Source: Hydractinia symbiolongicarpus
Lineage: Eukaryota > Cnidaria > Hydrozoa > Anthoathecata > Hydractiniidae
Direction: 5' to 3'
Length of the DNA stretch: 64,000 nt
Assembly: GCF_029227915.1 (NCBI RefSeq)
Contig: NC_079884.1
Span: 18,416,001 to 18,480,000 of the forward strand
A program made the position numbers and the translations under genes. Below are positions 1-12,409 of the stretch, piece by piece (position 1 is the stretch's first letter; each line of letters begins with the position of its first letter). Under the pieces are notes generated by a model. The model searched no databases. It saw only the letters and a program-made list of their open reading frames with translations, and was not told the DNA's origin.

Positions 1-1868
1 GGTTTATTCCCTCGACACTCAATGAACTACAACGTCCCAAGTCTATTTCCATTGCTGCATGACGTTATAACACCGTCAACTACATGAACAGGCCTCTAAA
101 GTCTGTTATATGACCTTTTGCCGTCTAATAATGACCTTACACATCAATCACGTCGTTCCACATGTCTGGGCAAGTTGCCATTGGTCTAGTATTTTCACTA
201 TCAATGCACTACGACGTCCCAAGTTGTTTTCCATTGTGCCATGACATTATAACACCGCCAACTACGTGTACAGGTCTCTAAAGCCTAATATATGACCTTT
301 TGCCGCCTAATTATGACCTTACACATAAATCACGTGGTTCCACATGTCTGGGCAAGTTGCCATTGGTCTAGTCCTTCCACTGGTAATTTACTACGACCTC
401 TTAAGTCGTTTTCGATTGCTGCATGACGTTATAACACCGTCAACTACATGAACAGGCCTCTAAAGCCTGTTATATCACATTTTGCCGTCTAATAATGACC
501 TTACACATCAATCACGTCGTTCCACATGTCTGGGCAAGTTGCTATTGGTCTAGTATTTTCACTATCAATGCACTACGACGTCCCAAGTTGTTTTCCGTTG
601 TTCCATGACATTATAACACCACCAACTACGTGTACAGGTCTCTAAAGCCTAATATATGACCTTTTGCCGCCTAATTATGACCTTACACATAAATCTGGGC
701 AAGTTGCCATTGGTCTAGTCCTTCCACTGGTAATGTACAACGACCTCCTAAGTCGTTTTCGATTGCGTCATGACGTTATAACACCGTCAACTACGCGTAC
801 AGTCCTCTAAAATCTGTTATATGACCGTTTGCCGCCTAATAATGGCCTTACACATCAATCACGACGTTCCACATGTCTGGGCAAGTTGCCATTGGTCTGG
901 TCCTTTCACTATCAATGCACTACGACCTCCCAAGTTCTTTTCCACTGCGCAATAGCCCTATAACACCGTCAACTACGCGTACAGTCCTCTAAAGTCCGTT
1001 ATATCACCTTTTGGTGCCTAATAATGACGTTACACATAAATCACGTGGTTCCGCGTGTCTACACTGGTTACCATTGGTTTATTCCCTCGACACTCAATGA
1101 ACTACAACGTCCCAAGTCTATTTCCATTGCTGCATGACGTTATAACACCGTCAACTACATGAACAGGCCTCTAAAGTCTGTTATATGACCTTTTGCCGTC
1201 TAATAATGACCTTACACATCAATCACGTCGTTCCACATGTCTGGGCAAGTTGCCATTGGTCAAGTCCTACCATTGTGAATGTACTACGACGTCCCAAATC
1301 GTTTTACATAGCGCAATAGCCTTATAACACCGTCAACTACGTGAACAGGTCTCTAAAGGTTGATATATAACCTTTTGCCGCCTAATAACGGCCTTACACG
1401 TAATTCACGTGGTTCCACGTGTCTCTTCAGGTTGCCATTGGTCTAGTCCTACCACTACGATCGTACTAGGACGTCCCAAATTGTTTTATATTGCTGAATA
1501 GCCTTATAACACCGTCAACTAGGTGAGCAGTCCTCTAAAGGTTTTTATATGGCCTTTTTCCGCGTAATAATGGCCTTATCCATAAATCGCGTCGTTCGAC
1601 ACGTCTGCGCAAGTTTCCATTGGTCTAGTCCTTTCACAATGAATACACTACGAAGTCCCAAGTTCTTTTTCATTGCGCAAAAGCCTTATAACACCGTCAA
1701 CTGCATGAACAGGCCTCTAAAGACTGTTATATGACCTTTTGCCGCCTAATAATGACCTTACACATCAATCACGTCGTTCCACGTGTCTGTGCAGGTTGGC
1801 ATTGGTCTAGTCCTTCCACCATCAATGTACTACGACGTCCCAAATCATTTCCATTGCGCAATACCCTT
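1..1868 (+). repeat. Mosaic satellite block, partly duplicated at 8.6-9.5 kb
   Basis: About ten monomers of mixed subfamilies. The GGTTTATTCC-type monomer occurs at 1 and at 1076, spaced 1075 bp, which is six monomers minus 17 bp because of a small deletion near 695. The stretch from about 820 to 1730 matches 8586-9496 at a constant offset of 7766 bp. The two share rare variants such as TAGCCCTATAAC (near 951 and 8717) and CACGACGTTCC. No gene or other element is seen. Confidence 0.85.
691..700 (+). other. 17-bp deletion junction inside a monomer
   Basis: Neighbouring monomers read AAATC, then 17 bases (ACGTGGTTCCACATGTC), then TGGGC. Here AAATC is joined directly to TGGGC. The loss removes most of the dyad from this monomer and explains the 1075 bp spacing seen here instead of 1092 bp. 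A 2-bp TC microhomology flanks the junction. Confidence 0.85.
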
Positions 1869-4345
1869 ATAACACCGCCAACTACGCGTACAGTCCTCTA
1901 AAGTCTGTTATATGACCGTTTGCCGCCTAATAATGGCCTTACACATAAATCACGTCGCTCCACATGTCTGTGCAGGTTGCCATTGGTCCAGTCCTTCCAC
2001 TGTTAATGTACTACGACGTCCTAAGTCGTTTTCGATTACGTCATGACGTTATAACACAGTCAACTACGCGTACAGGCCTCTAAATCTTGTTGTATGGCAT
2101 TCTTCTGTCTAATAATGGCCTTAGACATCAATCACGTCGTTCCGCATGTCTGGGCAAGTTGCCATTGGTCTGGTCCTTTCACTATCAATGCACTACGACG
2201 TCCTAAGTCGTTTTCGATTGCGTCATGACGCTATAACACCGTCAACTACGCGTACAGTCCTCTAAAGTCTGTTATATCACCTTTTGGCGCCTAATAATGA
2301 CCTTACACATAAATCACGTGGTTCCACATGTCTGGGCAAGTTGCCATTGGTCTAGTCCTTCCACTGGTAATGTACTACGACCTCCTAAGTCGTTTTCGAT
2401 TGCGTCATGACGTTATAATACCGTCAACTACGTGTACAGGCCTCCAAAGGCTTGTTATATGACCTTTAACCGCCTATTAATGGCCTTATACATAAATCAC
2501 GTCGTTCGACACATCTGCACAAGTGGCGATTGGTCTAGTCTTTTCACTATGAATACACTACGACGTCCCAAGTTATTTTCCATTGCCCAATAGCCTTATA
2601 ACACCGCCAACTACGTGTACAGGTCTCTAAAGCCTAATATATGACCTTTTGCCGCCTAATTATGACCTTACACATAAATCACGTGGTTCCACATGTCTGG
2701 GCAAGTTGCCATTGGTCTAGTCCTTCCACTGGTAATGTACTACGACCTCCTAAGTCGTTTTCGATTGCGTCATGACGTTATAACACCGTCAACTACGCGT
2801 ACAGTCCTCTAAAGTCCGTTATATCACCTTTTGGTGCCTAATAATGACGTTACACATAAATCACGTGGTTCCGCGTGTCTACACTGGTTACCATTGGTTT
2901 ATTGCCTCGACACTCAATGAACTACAACGTCCCAAGTCTATTTCCATTGCTGCATGACGTTATAACACCGTCAACTACATGAACAGGCCTCTAAAGTCTG
3001 TTATATGACCTTTTGCCGTCTAATAATGACCTTACACATCAATCACGTCGTTCCACATGTCTGGGCAAGTTGCCATTGGTCTAGTATTTTCGCTATCAAT
3101 GCACTACGATGTCCCAAGATGTTTTCCATTGTGCCATGACATTATAACACCGCCAACTACGTGTACAGGTCTCTAAAGCCTAATATATGACCTTTTGCCG
3201 CCTAATTATGACCTTACACATAAATCACGTGGTTCCACATGTCTGGGCTAGTTGCCATTGGTCTAGTCCTTCCACTGGTAATGTACTACGACCTCCTAAG
3301 TCGTTTTTGATTGCGTCATGACGTTATACACCGTCAACTACGCGTACAGTCCTCTAAAGTGTGTTATATGACCGTTTGCCGCCTAATAATTGCCTTACAC
3401 ATAAATCACGTCGTTTCACATGTCTGGGCAAGTTGCCATTGGTCTGGTCCTTTCACTATCAATGCACTACGACCTCCCAAGTTCTTTTCCACTGCGCAAT
3501 AGCCTTATAACACCGTCAACTACGCGTACAGTCCTCTAAAGTCCGTTATATCATCTTTTGGTGCCTAATAATGACGTTACACATAAATCACGTGGTTCCG
3601 CGTGTCTTCACTGGTTACCATTGCTTTATTTCCTCGACACTCAATGGACTACTACGTCCCAAGTCTATTTCCATCGCTGCATGACGTTATAACACCGTCA
3701 ACTACATGTACATGCCTCTAAAGGCTGTTATATGACCTTTTGCCCCCTAATAACGGCCTTACATGTAATTCACGTGGTTCCACGTGTCTCTTCAGGTTGC
3801 CATTGGTCTAGTCCTACCACTACGATCGTACTAGAATGTCCCAAATTGTTTTACATTGCTGAATAGCCTTATAACACCGTCAACTACGTGAGCGGACATC
3901 TAAAGGTTTTTATATGGCCTTTTTTCGCGTAATAATGTCCTTATCCATAAATCGCGTCGTTCGACACGTCTGCGCAAGTTTCCATTGGTCTAGTCCTTTC
4001 ACTATGAATACACTACAAAGTCCCAAGTTCTTTTTCATTGCGCAAAAGCCTAATAACACCGTCAACTGCATGAACAGGCCTCTAAAGACTGTTATATGAC
4101 CATTTGCCGCCTAATAATGACCTTACACATCAATCACGTCGTTCCACATGTCTGGGCAAGTTGCCATTGGTCTGGTCCTTTCAATCTCAATGCACTACGA
4201 CGTCCCAAGTCTATTTCCATCGCTTCATGACGTTATAACACCGTCAACTACATGTACATGCCTCTAAAGACTGTTATAAGACCTTTTGCCGCCTAATATT
4301 GACCTTACACATCAATCACGTCGTTCCACATGTCTGGGCAAGTTG
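1869..4345 (+). repeat. Segmental duplication A, copy 1 (partner 5450-7380)
   Basis: This segment matches 5450-7380. The offset is 3581 bp on the left part (anchors 2094 and 5675, the TTGTATGGCATTCTTCTG variant) and 3035 bp on the right part (anchors 3914 and 6949). The 546 bp difference is exactly three monomers, present here at about 2650-3195 and absent from the partner. Shared rare variants include CTGGGCTAGTTGCC near 3240 and 6278. Boundaries were judged by eye to within about 20 bp. Confidence 0.85.
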
Positions 4346-5449
4346 CCACTGATTTAGTCCTTTCACTATGAATACACTACGACGTCCCAAGTTCTTTTCC
4401 ATTGCGCAATAGCCTTATAACACCGTCAACTACGCGTACAGTGCTCTAAAGTCTGTTATATCACCTTTTGGCGCCTAATAATGACGTTACACATAAATCA
4501 CGTGGTTCCGCGTGTCTACACTGGTTACCATTGGTTTATTCCCTCGACACTCAATGGACTACAACGTCCTAAGTCTATTTACATTGCTGCATGACGTTAT
4601 AGCACCGTTAACTACATGTGCATGCCTCTAAGGGCTATTATATGACCATTTTGCTGCCTAACAACGGCCTTACACGTAAATCACGTAGTTCCACGTGTCT
4701 GTTCAGGTTGCCATTGGTCTAGTCCTACCACTATGAATGTAGTACGACGTCCCAAATCGTTTTACATTGCGGAATAGCCTTATAACACCGTCAACTACGT
4801 GATCAGGCCTCTAAAGGGGTTTATATGGCCTTTTGCCGCCTAATAATGGCCTTACACATAAGTCATGTCGCTCCACATGTCTTGGCAAGTTGAGATTGGT
4901 CTAGTCCTTCCACTATCAATGGACAACGACTTCCTAAGGGGTTTATATTGCCTTTTGCCGCCTAATATTGGCCTTACACCTAAGTCACGTCGCTCCACAT
5001 GTCTTGGCAAGTTGCCATTGGTCTAGTCCTTTCACTATCAATGCACTACGACGTCCCAAGTTGTTTTCCATGGTTCCATGACATTATAACACCGTCAACT
5101 ACGTGTACAGGCCTCTAAAGGCTGTTATATTACCTTTTACCGCCTATTAATGGCCTTATCCATAAATCACGTCGTTCGCCACGTCTGCGCAAGTTTCCAT
5201 TGGTCTAGTCCTTTCACTATGAATACACTACGAAGTCCCAAGTTCTTTTTCATTGCGCAAAAGCCTTATAACACCGTCAACTGCATGAACAGGCCTCCAA
5301 AGGCTGTTATATGACCTTTTGCCGCCTAATAATGACCTTACGCATCAATCACGTCGTTCCACATGTCTGGGCAAGTTGCCATTGGTTTAGTCCTTTCACT
5401 ATGAATACACTACGACGTCCCAAGTTCTTTTCCATTGTGCCATGACATT
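4346..5449 (+). repeat. Mosaic satellite between the two copies of duplication A
   Basis: About six monomers of mixed subfamilies, including one internally deleted monomer at about 4937. Nothing other than satellite is seen. Confidence 0.88.
4931..4945 (+). other. 59-bp deletion junction inside a monomer
   Basis: The text runs from GGACAACGACTTCCTAAG straight into GGGTTTATATTGCC, skipping the conserved TTATAACACC block and the end of the monomer. Register confirms the loss: 3914 to 6949 is 17 monomers minus 59 bp, and 2094 to 5675 is 20 monomers minus 59 bp. CTAA occurs on both sides and may be microhomology. This is the largest sub-monomer deletion I find. Confidence 0.85.
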
Positions 5450-7380
5450 ATAACACCGCCAACTACGCGTACAGTCCTCTAAAGTCTGTTATATGACCGT
5501 TTGCCGCCTAATAATGGCCTTACACATAAATCACGTCGCTCCACATGTCTGTGCAGGTTGCCATTGGTCCAGTCCTTCCACTGTTAATGTACTACGACGT
5601 CCTAAGTCGTTTTCGATTGCGTCATGACGTTATAACACAGTCAACTACGCGTACAGGCCTCTAAATCTTGTTGTATGGCATTCTTCTGTCTAATAATGGC
5701 CTTAGACATCAATCAAGTCGTTCCGCATGTCTGGGCAAGTTGCCATTGGTCTGGTCCTTTCACTATCAATGCACTACGACGTCCTAAGTCGTTTTCGATT
5801 GCGTCATGACGCTATAACACCGTCAACTACGCGTACAGTCCTCTAAAGTCTGTTATATCACCTTTTGGCGCCTAATAATGACCTTACACATAAATCACGT
5901 GGTTCCACATGTCTGGGCAAGTTGCCATTGGTCTAGTCCTTCCACTGGTAATGTACTACGACCTCCTAAGTCGTTTTCGATTCCGTCATGACGTTATAAT
6001 ACCGTCAACTACGTGTACAGGCCTCCAAAGGCTTGTTATATGACCTTTAACCGCCTATTAATGGCCTTATACATAAATCACGTCGTTCGACACATCTGCA
6101 CAAGTTGCGACTGGTCTAGTCCTTTCACTATGAATACACTACGACGTCCCAAGTTATTTTCCATTGCCCAATAGCCTTATAACACCGCCAACTACGTGTA
6201 CAGGTCTCTAAAGCCTAATATATGACCTTTTGCCGCCTAATTATGACCTTACACATAAATCACGTGGTTCCACATGTCTGGGCTAGTTGCCATTGGTCTA
6301 GTCCTTCCACTGGTAATGTACTACGACCTCCTAAGTCGTTTTTGATTGCGTCATGACGTTATACACCGTCAACTACGCGTACAGTCCTCTAAAGTGTGTT
6401 ATATGACCTTTTGCCGCCTAATAATTGCCTTACACATAAATCACCTCGTTTCACATGTCTGGGCAAGTTGCCATTGCTCTGGTCCTTTCACTATCAATGC
6501 ACTACGACCTCCCAAGTTCTTTTCCACTGCGCAATAGCCTTATAACACCGTCAACTACGCGTACAGTCCTCTAAAGTCCGTTATATCACCTTTTGGTGCC
6601 TAATAATGACGTTACACATAAATCACGTGGTTCCGCGTGTCTTCACTGGTTACCATTGGTTTATTTCCTCGACACTCAATGGACTACCATGTCCCAAGTC
6701 TATTTCCATCGCTGCATGACGTTATAACACCGTCAACTACATGTACATGCCTCTAAAGGCTGTTATATGACCTTTTGCCCCCTAATAACGGCCTTACACG
6801 TAATTCACGTGGTTCCACGTGTCTCTTCAGGTTGCCATTGGTCTAGTCCTACCACTACGATCGTACTAGAACGTCCCAAATTGTTTTACATTGCTGAATA
6901 GCCTTATAACACCGTCAACTACGTGAGCGGACCTCTAAAGGTTTTTATATGGCCTTTTTCCGCGTAATAATGTCCTTATCCATAAATCGCGTCGTTCGAC
7001 ACGTCTGCGCAAGTTTCCATTGGTCTAGTCCTTTCACTATGAATACACTACAAAGTCCCAAGTTCTTTTTCATTGCGCAAAAGCCTAATAACACCGTCAA
7101 CTGCATGAACAGGCCTCTAAAGACTGTTATATGACCATTTGCCGCCTAATAATGACCTTACACATCAATCACGTCGTTCCACATGTCTGGGCAAGTTGCC
7201 ATTGGTCTGGTCCTTTCAATCTCAATGCACTACGACGTCCCAAGTCTATTTCCATCGCTTCATGACGTTATAACACCGTCAACTACATGTACATGCCTCT
7301 AAAGACTGTTATATTACCTTTTACCGCCTAATATTGACCTTACACATCAATCACGTCGTTCCACGTGTCTGGGCAAGTTG
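5450..7380 (+). repeat. Segmental duplication A, copy 2 (partner 1869-4345)
   Basis: The monomer order and private variants match copy 1 except that three monomers are missing near 6230. The match fades near 7380, where this copy continues with GGTCTGGTCC while copy 1 reads GATTTAGTCC. Confidence 0.85.
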
Positions 7381-9314
7381 CCATTGGTCTGGTCCTTTCA
7401 ATCTCAATGCACTACGACGTCTCAAATCGTTTTACATTGCGCAATAGCCTTATAACACCGTCAACTACTTGAGCAGCCCTCTAAAGGTTTTTATATGGCC
7501 TTTTGCCGCGTAATAATGACCTTACACATAAATCACGTCGTTCGACACATCTGCACAAGTTGCCATTGGTCTAGTCCTTTCACTATGAATACACTACGAC
7601 GTCCCAAGTTCTTTTCCATTGCCCAATAGCCTTATAACACAACCAACTACGCGTACAGTCCTCTAAAGTCTGTCATATGACAGTTTCCCGCCTAATAATG
7701 GCGTTACACATAAATCACATCGTTCCACATGTCTGTGCAGGTTGGCATTGGTCTAGTCCTTCCACTCTCAATGGACTACGACGTCCCAAGTCATTTTCCA
7801 TTACGCCTTGGCATTATAACACCGTCACCTGCGCGTACAGTCCTCTAAAGTCTGTTATATGACCTTTTGCCGCCTAATAATGGCCTTACACATCAATCAC
7901 GTCGTTCCACATGTCTGGGCAAGTTGCCATTGGTCTGGTCCATTCACTATCAATGCACTACGACCTCCCAAGTTCTTTTCCACTGCGCAATAGCCTTATA
8001 ACACCGTCAAGTACGCGTACAGTCCTCTAAAGTCCGTTATATCACCTTTTGGTGCCTAATAATGACGTTACACATAAATCACGTGGTTCCGCGTGTCTAC
8101 ACTGGTTACCATTGGTTTATTCCCTCGACACTCAATGAACTACAACGTCCCAAGTCTATTTCCATTGCTGCATGACGTTATAACACCGTCAACTACATGA
8201 ACAGGCCTCTAAAGTCTGTTATATGACCTTTTGCCGTCTAATAATGACCTTACACATGAATCACGTCGTTCCACATGTCTGGGCAAGTTGCCATTGGTCT
8301 AGCATTTTCACTATCAATGCACTACGACGTCCCAAGTTGTTTTCCATTGTGCCATGACATTATAACACCGCCAACTACGTGTACAGGTCTCTAAAGCCTA
8401 ATATATGACCTTTTGCCGCCTAATTATGACCTTACACATAAATCACGTGGTTCCACATGTCTGGGCAAGTTGCCATTGGTCTAGTCCTTCCACTGGTAAT
8501 GTACTACGACCTCCTAAGTTGTTTTCGATTGCTGCATGACGTTATAACACCGTCAACTACGCATACAGTCCTCTAAAGTCTGTTATATGACCGTTTGCCG
8601 CCTAATAATGGCCTTACACATCAATCACGACGTTCCACATGTCTGGGCAAGTTGCCATAGGTCTGGTCCTTTCACTATCAATGCACTACGACCTCCCAAG
8701 TTCTTTTCCACTGCGCAATAGCCCTATAACACCGTCAACTACGCGTACAGTCCTCTAAAGTCCGTTATATCACCTTTTGGTGCCTAATAATGACGTTACA
8801 CATAAATCACGTGGTTCCGCGTGTCTACACTGGTTACCATTGGTTTATTCCCTCGACACTCAATGAACTACAACGTCCCAAGTCTATTTCCATTGCTGCA
8901 TGACGTTATAACACCGTCAACTACATGAACAGGCCTCTAAAGTCTGTTATATGACCTTTTGCCGTCTAATAATGACCTTACACATCAATCACGTCGTTCC
9001 ACATGTCTGGGCAAGTTGCCATTGGTCAAGTCCTACCATTGTGAATGTACTACGACGTCCCAAATCGTTTTACATTGCGCAATAGCCTTATAACATCGTC
9101 AACTACGTGAACAGGTCTCTAAAGGTTGATATATAACCTTTTGCCGCCTAATAACGGCCTTACACGTAATTCACGTGGTTCCACGTGTCTCTTCAGGTTG
9201 CCATTGGTCTAGTCCTACCACTACGATCGTACTAGGACGTCCCAAATTGTTTTACATTGCTGAATAGCCTTATAACACCGTCAACTAGGTGAACAGTCCT
9301 CTAAAGGTTTTTAT

Positions 9315-10061
9315 ATGGCCTTTTTCAGCGTAATAATGTCCTTATCCATAAATCGCGTCGTTCGACACGTCTGCGCAAGTTTCCATTGGTCTAGTCCTTT
9401 CACTATGAATACACTACGAAGTCCCAAGTTCTTTTTCATTGCGCAAAAGCCTTATAACACCGTCAACTGCATGAACAGGCCTCTAAAGACTGTTATATGA
9501 CCTTTTGCCGCCTAATAATGACCTTACACATCAATCACGTCGTTCCACATGTCTGGGCAAGTTGCCATTGGTCTGGTCCTTTCAATCTCAATGCACTACG
9601 ACGTCCCAATTTGTTTTCCATTGTGCCATGGCCTTATAACACCGTCAACTACGTGCACAGGCCTCTAAAAGATGTTATATGACCTTTTGCCTCCTATTAT
9701 CGTCCTTGCACGTATATCACGTCGTTCCACGTGTCTGTGCAGGTTGGCATTGGTCTAGTCCTTCCACTATCAATGTACTACGACGTCCCAAATTAATTTA
9801 CATTGCGCAATACCCTTATAACACCGTCAACTGCGCTAACAGGCCTCTAAAGGCTGTTATATGAATTTGTGCCGCCTTTTAATGGCCTTACACATAAATC
9901 ACGTCGTTCCACATGTCTGGGCAAGTTGCCATTGGTGTATTCCTTTCACTATCAACAGACTACGACGTTCCAAATTGTTTTCCATTGCGCCATGGCCCTG
10001 TAACACCGTCAACTCAGCGTACAATCCTCTCAATGCTGTAATATGGCATTCTGCTGTCTAA
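9315..10061 (+). other. Chain of four overlapping small open frames (not judged genes)
   Basis: Four consecutive monomers each carry an ATG-to-stop frame of 61-66 codons (9315-9500, 9497-9682, 9679-9864, 9861-10061). Each stop overlaps the next start as ATGA. The translations resemble each other only because the DNA does. Monomer length is 2 modulo 3, so the frame shifts at every repeat, and most monomers elsewhere lose the frame through GCAATAGCC (TAG) or ATATCACC (no ATG). I see no domain, codon pattern, ribosome-binding site or promoter that supports translation. Confidence 0.6.
9497..9678 (+). repeat. Representative monomer (reference phase 1-182)
   Basis: This monomer serves as the coordinate frame for the other entries, with position 1 at the A of ATGACC. 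It is exactly 182 bp. By hand count it has 51 C and 31 G, so 45% GC with a strong C-over-G bias on this strand. It has 7 CpG where about 8.7 are expected. Landmarks: the dyad region at 40-55, a variable segment at about 75-130, and a conserved block at about 134-157 holding TTATAACACCGTCAACTAC. It is open in one frame for 61 codons and ends in TGA four bases into the next monomer. Confidence 0.93.
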
Positions 10062-10224
10062 TAAAGACCTCATGCTTAAATCAGGTGGTTCCGAGTGTCT
10101 GCACTGGCTACCAATGGGATACTCCTTCCACTCTCAATGGACTATAAAGTCCCAAATCGTTTTCCATTGCGCCATGGCCTCATAACACCGCCAACTACGC
10201 GTACAGTCGTCTAAAGTCTGTTAT
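10043..10224 (+). repeat. Divergent monomer subfamily 'R'
   Basis: This monomer differs from the rest at many sites: ATGGCATTCTGCTGTCTAAT at its start, AAAGACCTCATGC in place of the usual GACCTTACACA, CAGGTGGTTCCGAGTG in the dyad region, and GGGATACTCC in place of GGTCTAGTCC. The same type is seen near 22421, 23667, 24759, 36215 and 49303, with a sister form (ATGGCATTTTGC) near 37489 and 45491. It keeps the downstream AACACC block. Confidence 0.82.
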
Positions 10225-10588
10225 ATGACCGTTTGCCACCTAATAATGGCCTTACACAAAAATCACGCCGCTCCACATGTCTGTGCAGGTTGCCATTGGT
10301 CTAGTCCTTCCACTGTGAATGTACTACGACGTCCCAAATCGTTTAACATTGTGGAATAGCCTTATAACACCGTCAACTGCGCTAACAGGCCTCTAAAGGC
10401 TGTTATATGAATTTTTGCCGCCTTATAATGACGTTACACTTAAATCACGTGGTTCCGCGTGTCTTCACTGGTTACCATTGGTTTATTTCCTCGACACTCA
10501 ATGGACTACAACGTCCCAAGTCTATTTCCATCGCTGCATGACGTTATAACACCGTCAACTACATGTACATGCCTCTAAAGGCTGTTAT

Positions 10589-12409
10589 ATGACCTTTTGC
10601 CGCCTAATAACGGCCTTACACGTAATTCACGTGGTTCCACGTGTCTCTTCAGGTTGCCATTGGTCTAGTCCTACCACTACGATCGTACTAGGACGTACCA
10701 AAATGTTTTACATTGCTGAATAACCTTATAACACCGTCAACTTCGTGAGCAGCCCTCTAAAGGTTTTTATATGGCCTTTTTCCGCGTAATAATGTCCTTA
10801 TCCATAAATCGCGTCGTTCGACACGTCTGCGCAAGTTTCCATTGGTCTAGTCCTTTCACTATGAATACACTACAAAGTCCCAAGTTCTTTTTCATTGCGC
10901 AAAAGCCTAATAACACCGTCAACTACATGAACAGGCCTCTAAAGACTGTTATATGACCATTTGCCGCCTAATAATGACCTTACACATCAATCACGTCGTT
11001 CCACATGTCTGGGCAAGTTGCCATTGGTCTGGTCCTTTCAATCTCAATGCACTACGACGTCCCAAGTCTATTTCCATCGCTTCATGACGTTATAACACCG
11101 TCAACTACATGTACATGCCTCTAAAGGCTGTTATATGACCTTTTGCCGCCTAATAACCGCCTTCCACGTAAATCACGTGGTTCCACGTGTCTGTTCAGGT
11201 TGCCATTGATCTAGTCCTACCAGTACGAATGTACTACGACGTCCCAAATCGTTTTACATTGCGCAATAGCCTTATAACACCGTCAACTACTTGAGCAGCC
11301 CTTTAAAGGTTTTTATATGGCCTTTTGCCGCGTAATAATTACCTTACACATAAATCACGTCGTTCCACATGTCTGGGCAAGTTGCCATTGGTCTAGTCTT
11401 TTCACTATCAATGCGCTACGACGTCCCCAGTTGTTTTCCATTGTGCCATGACATTATAACACCGTCAACTACGTGTACAGGCCTCTAAAGGCTGTTATAT
11501 GACCTTTTACCGCTTAATTATGGCCTTACACATAAATCACGTGGTTCCACATGTCTGGGCAAGTTGGCATCGGTCTAGTATTTTCACTATCAATGCACTA
11601 CGACGTCCCAAGTTGTTTTCCATTGTGACATGGCCTTATAACACCGTCAACTACGCGTACAGTCCTCTAAAGTCCGTTATATCACCTTTTGGTGCCTAAT
11701 AATGACGTTACACATAAGTCACGTGGTTCCGCGTGTCTACACTGGTTACCATTGGTTTATTCCCTCGACACTCAATGAACTACAACGTCCCAAGTCTATT
11801 TCCATTGCTGCATGACGTTATAACACCGTCAACTACATGAACAGGCCTCTAAAGTCTGTTATATGACCTTTTGCCGTCTAATAATGACCTTACACATCAA
11901 TCACGTCGTTCCACATGTCTGGGCAAGTTGCCATTGGTCTAGTATTTTCACTATCAATGCACTACGACGTCCCAAGTTGTTTTCCATTGTGCCATGACGT
12001 TATAACACCGTCAACTACGCGTACAGTCCTTTAAAGTCTGTTATATGACCGTTTGACGCCTAATAATGGCCTTACACATAAATCACATGTTTCCACGTGT
12101 CTGTTCAGGTTGCCATTGGTCTCGTCGTTTCACTATCAATGCACTACGACGTCCCAAATCGTTTTACATTGCGGAATAGCCTTATAACACCGTCAACTGC
12201 GCTAACAGTCCTCTAAAGGCTGTTATATGAATTTTTGCCGCCTAATAATGACGTTACACATAAATCACGTGGTTCCGCGTGTCTACACTGGTTACCATTG
12301 GTTTTATTCCCTCGACACTCAATGAACTACAACGTCCCAAGTCTATTTCCATTGCTGCATGACGTTATAACACCGACAACTACATGTACATGCCTCTAAA
12401 GGCTGTTAT
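10589..12409 (+). repeat. 10-monomer HOR, copy 1 (1821 bp)
   Basis: Ten monomers starting at 10589, 10771, 10953, 11135, 11317, 11499, 11681, 11863, 12045 and 12227. The next copy starts at 12410, and equivalent monomers repeat at +1821 bp (10771 and 12592; 11499 and 13320). The extra base is a T in GGTTTTATTCC near 12300. Confidence 0.88.

Larger units (their letters stand above)
7381..10588 (+). repeat. Mosaic satellite block before the 10-mer HOR
   Basis: About 17-18 monomers. The 8586-9496 part duplicates about 820-1730. GGTTTATTCC-type monomers at 8114 and 8842 are 728 bp apart, a local 4-monomer period. The part from 9497 to about 10400 is a variant series that recurs, with changes, at about 23.3-24.9 kb, 35.67-36.5 kb and 48.76-49.45 kb. 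A divergent monomer starts at 10043. No gene is seen. Confidence 0.85.

Noticed and set aside
9497-9678. Monomer as a fused dimer of two ~91-bp halves
   Set aside because: ACGTCGTTCCACATG in the first half and ACGACGTCCCAAG in the second look vaguely alike, but the rest does not align by eye, so the case is too weak.
10060-10070. AATAAA as a polyadenylation signal in R-type monomers
   Set aside because: It is one variant of the CTAATAATG stretch, with no gene upstream; a six-base match is expected by chance.
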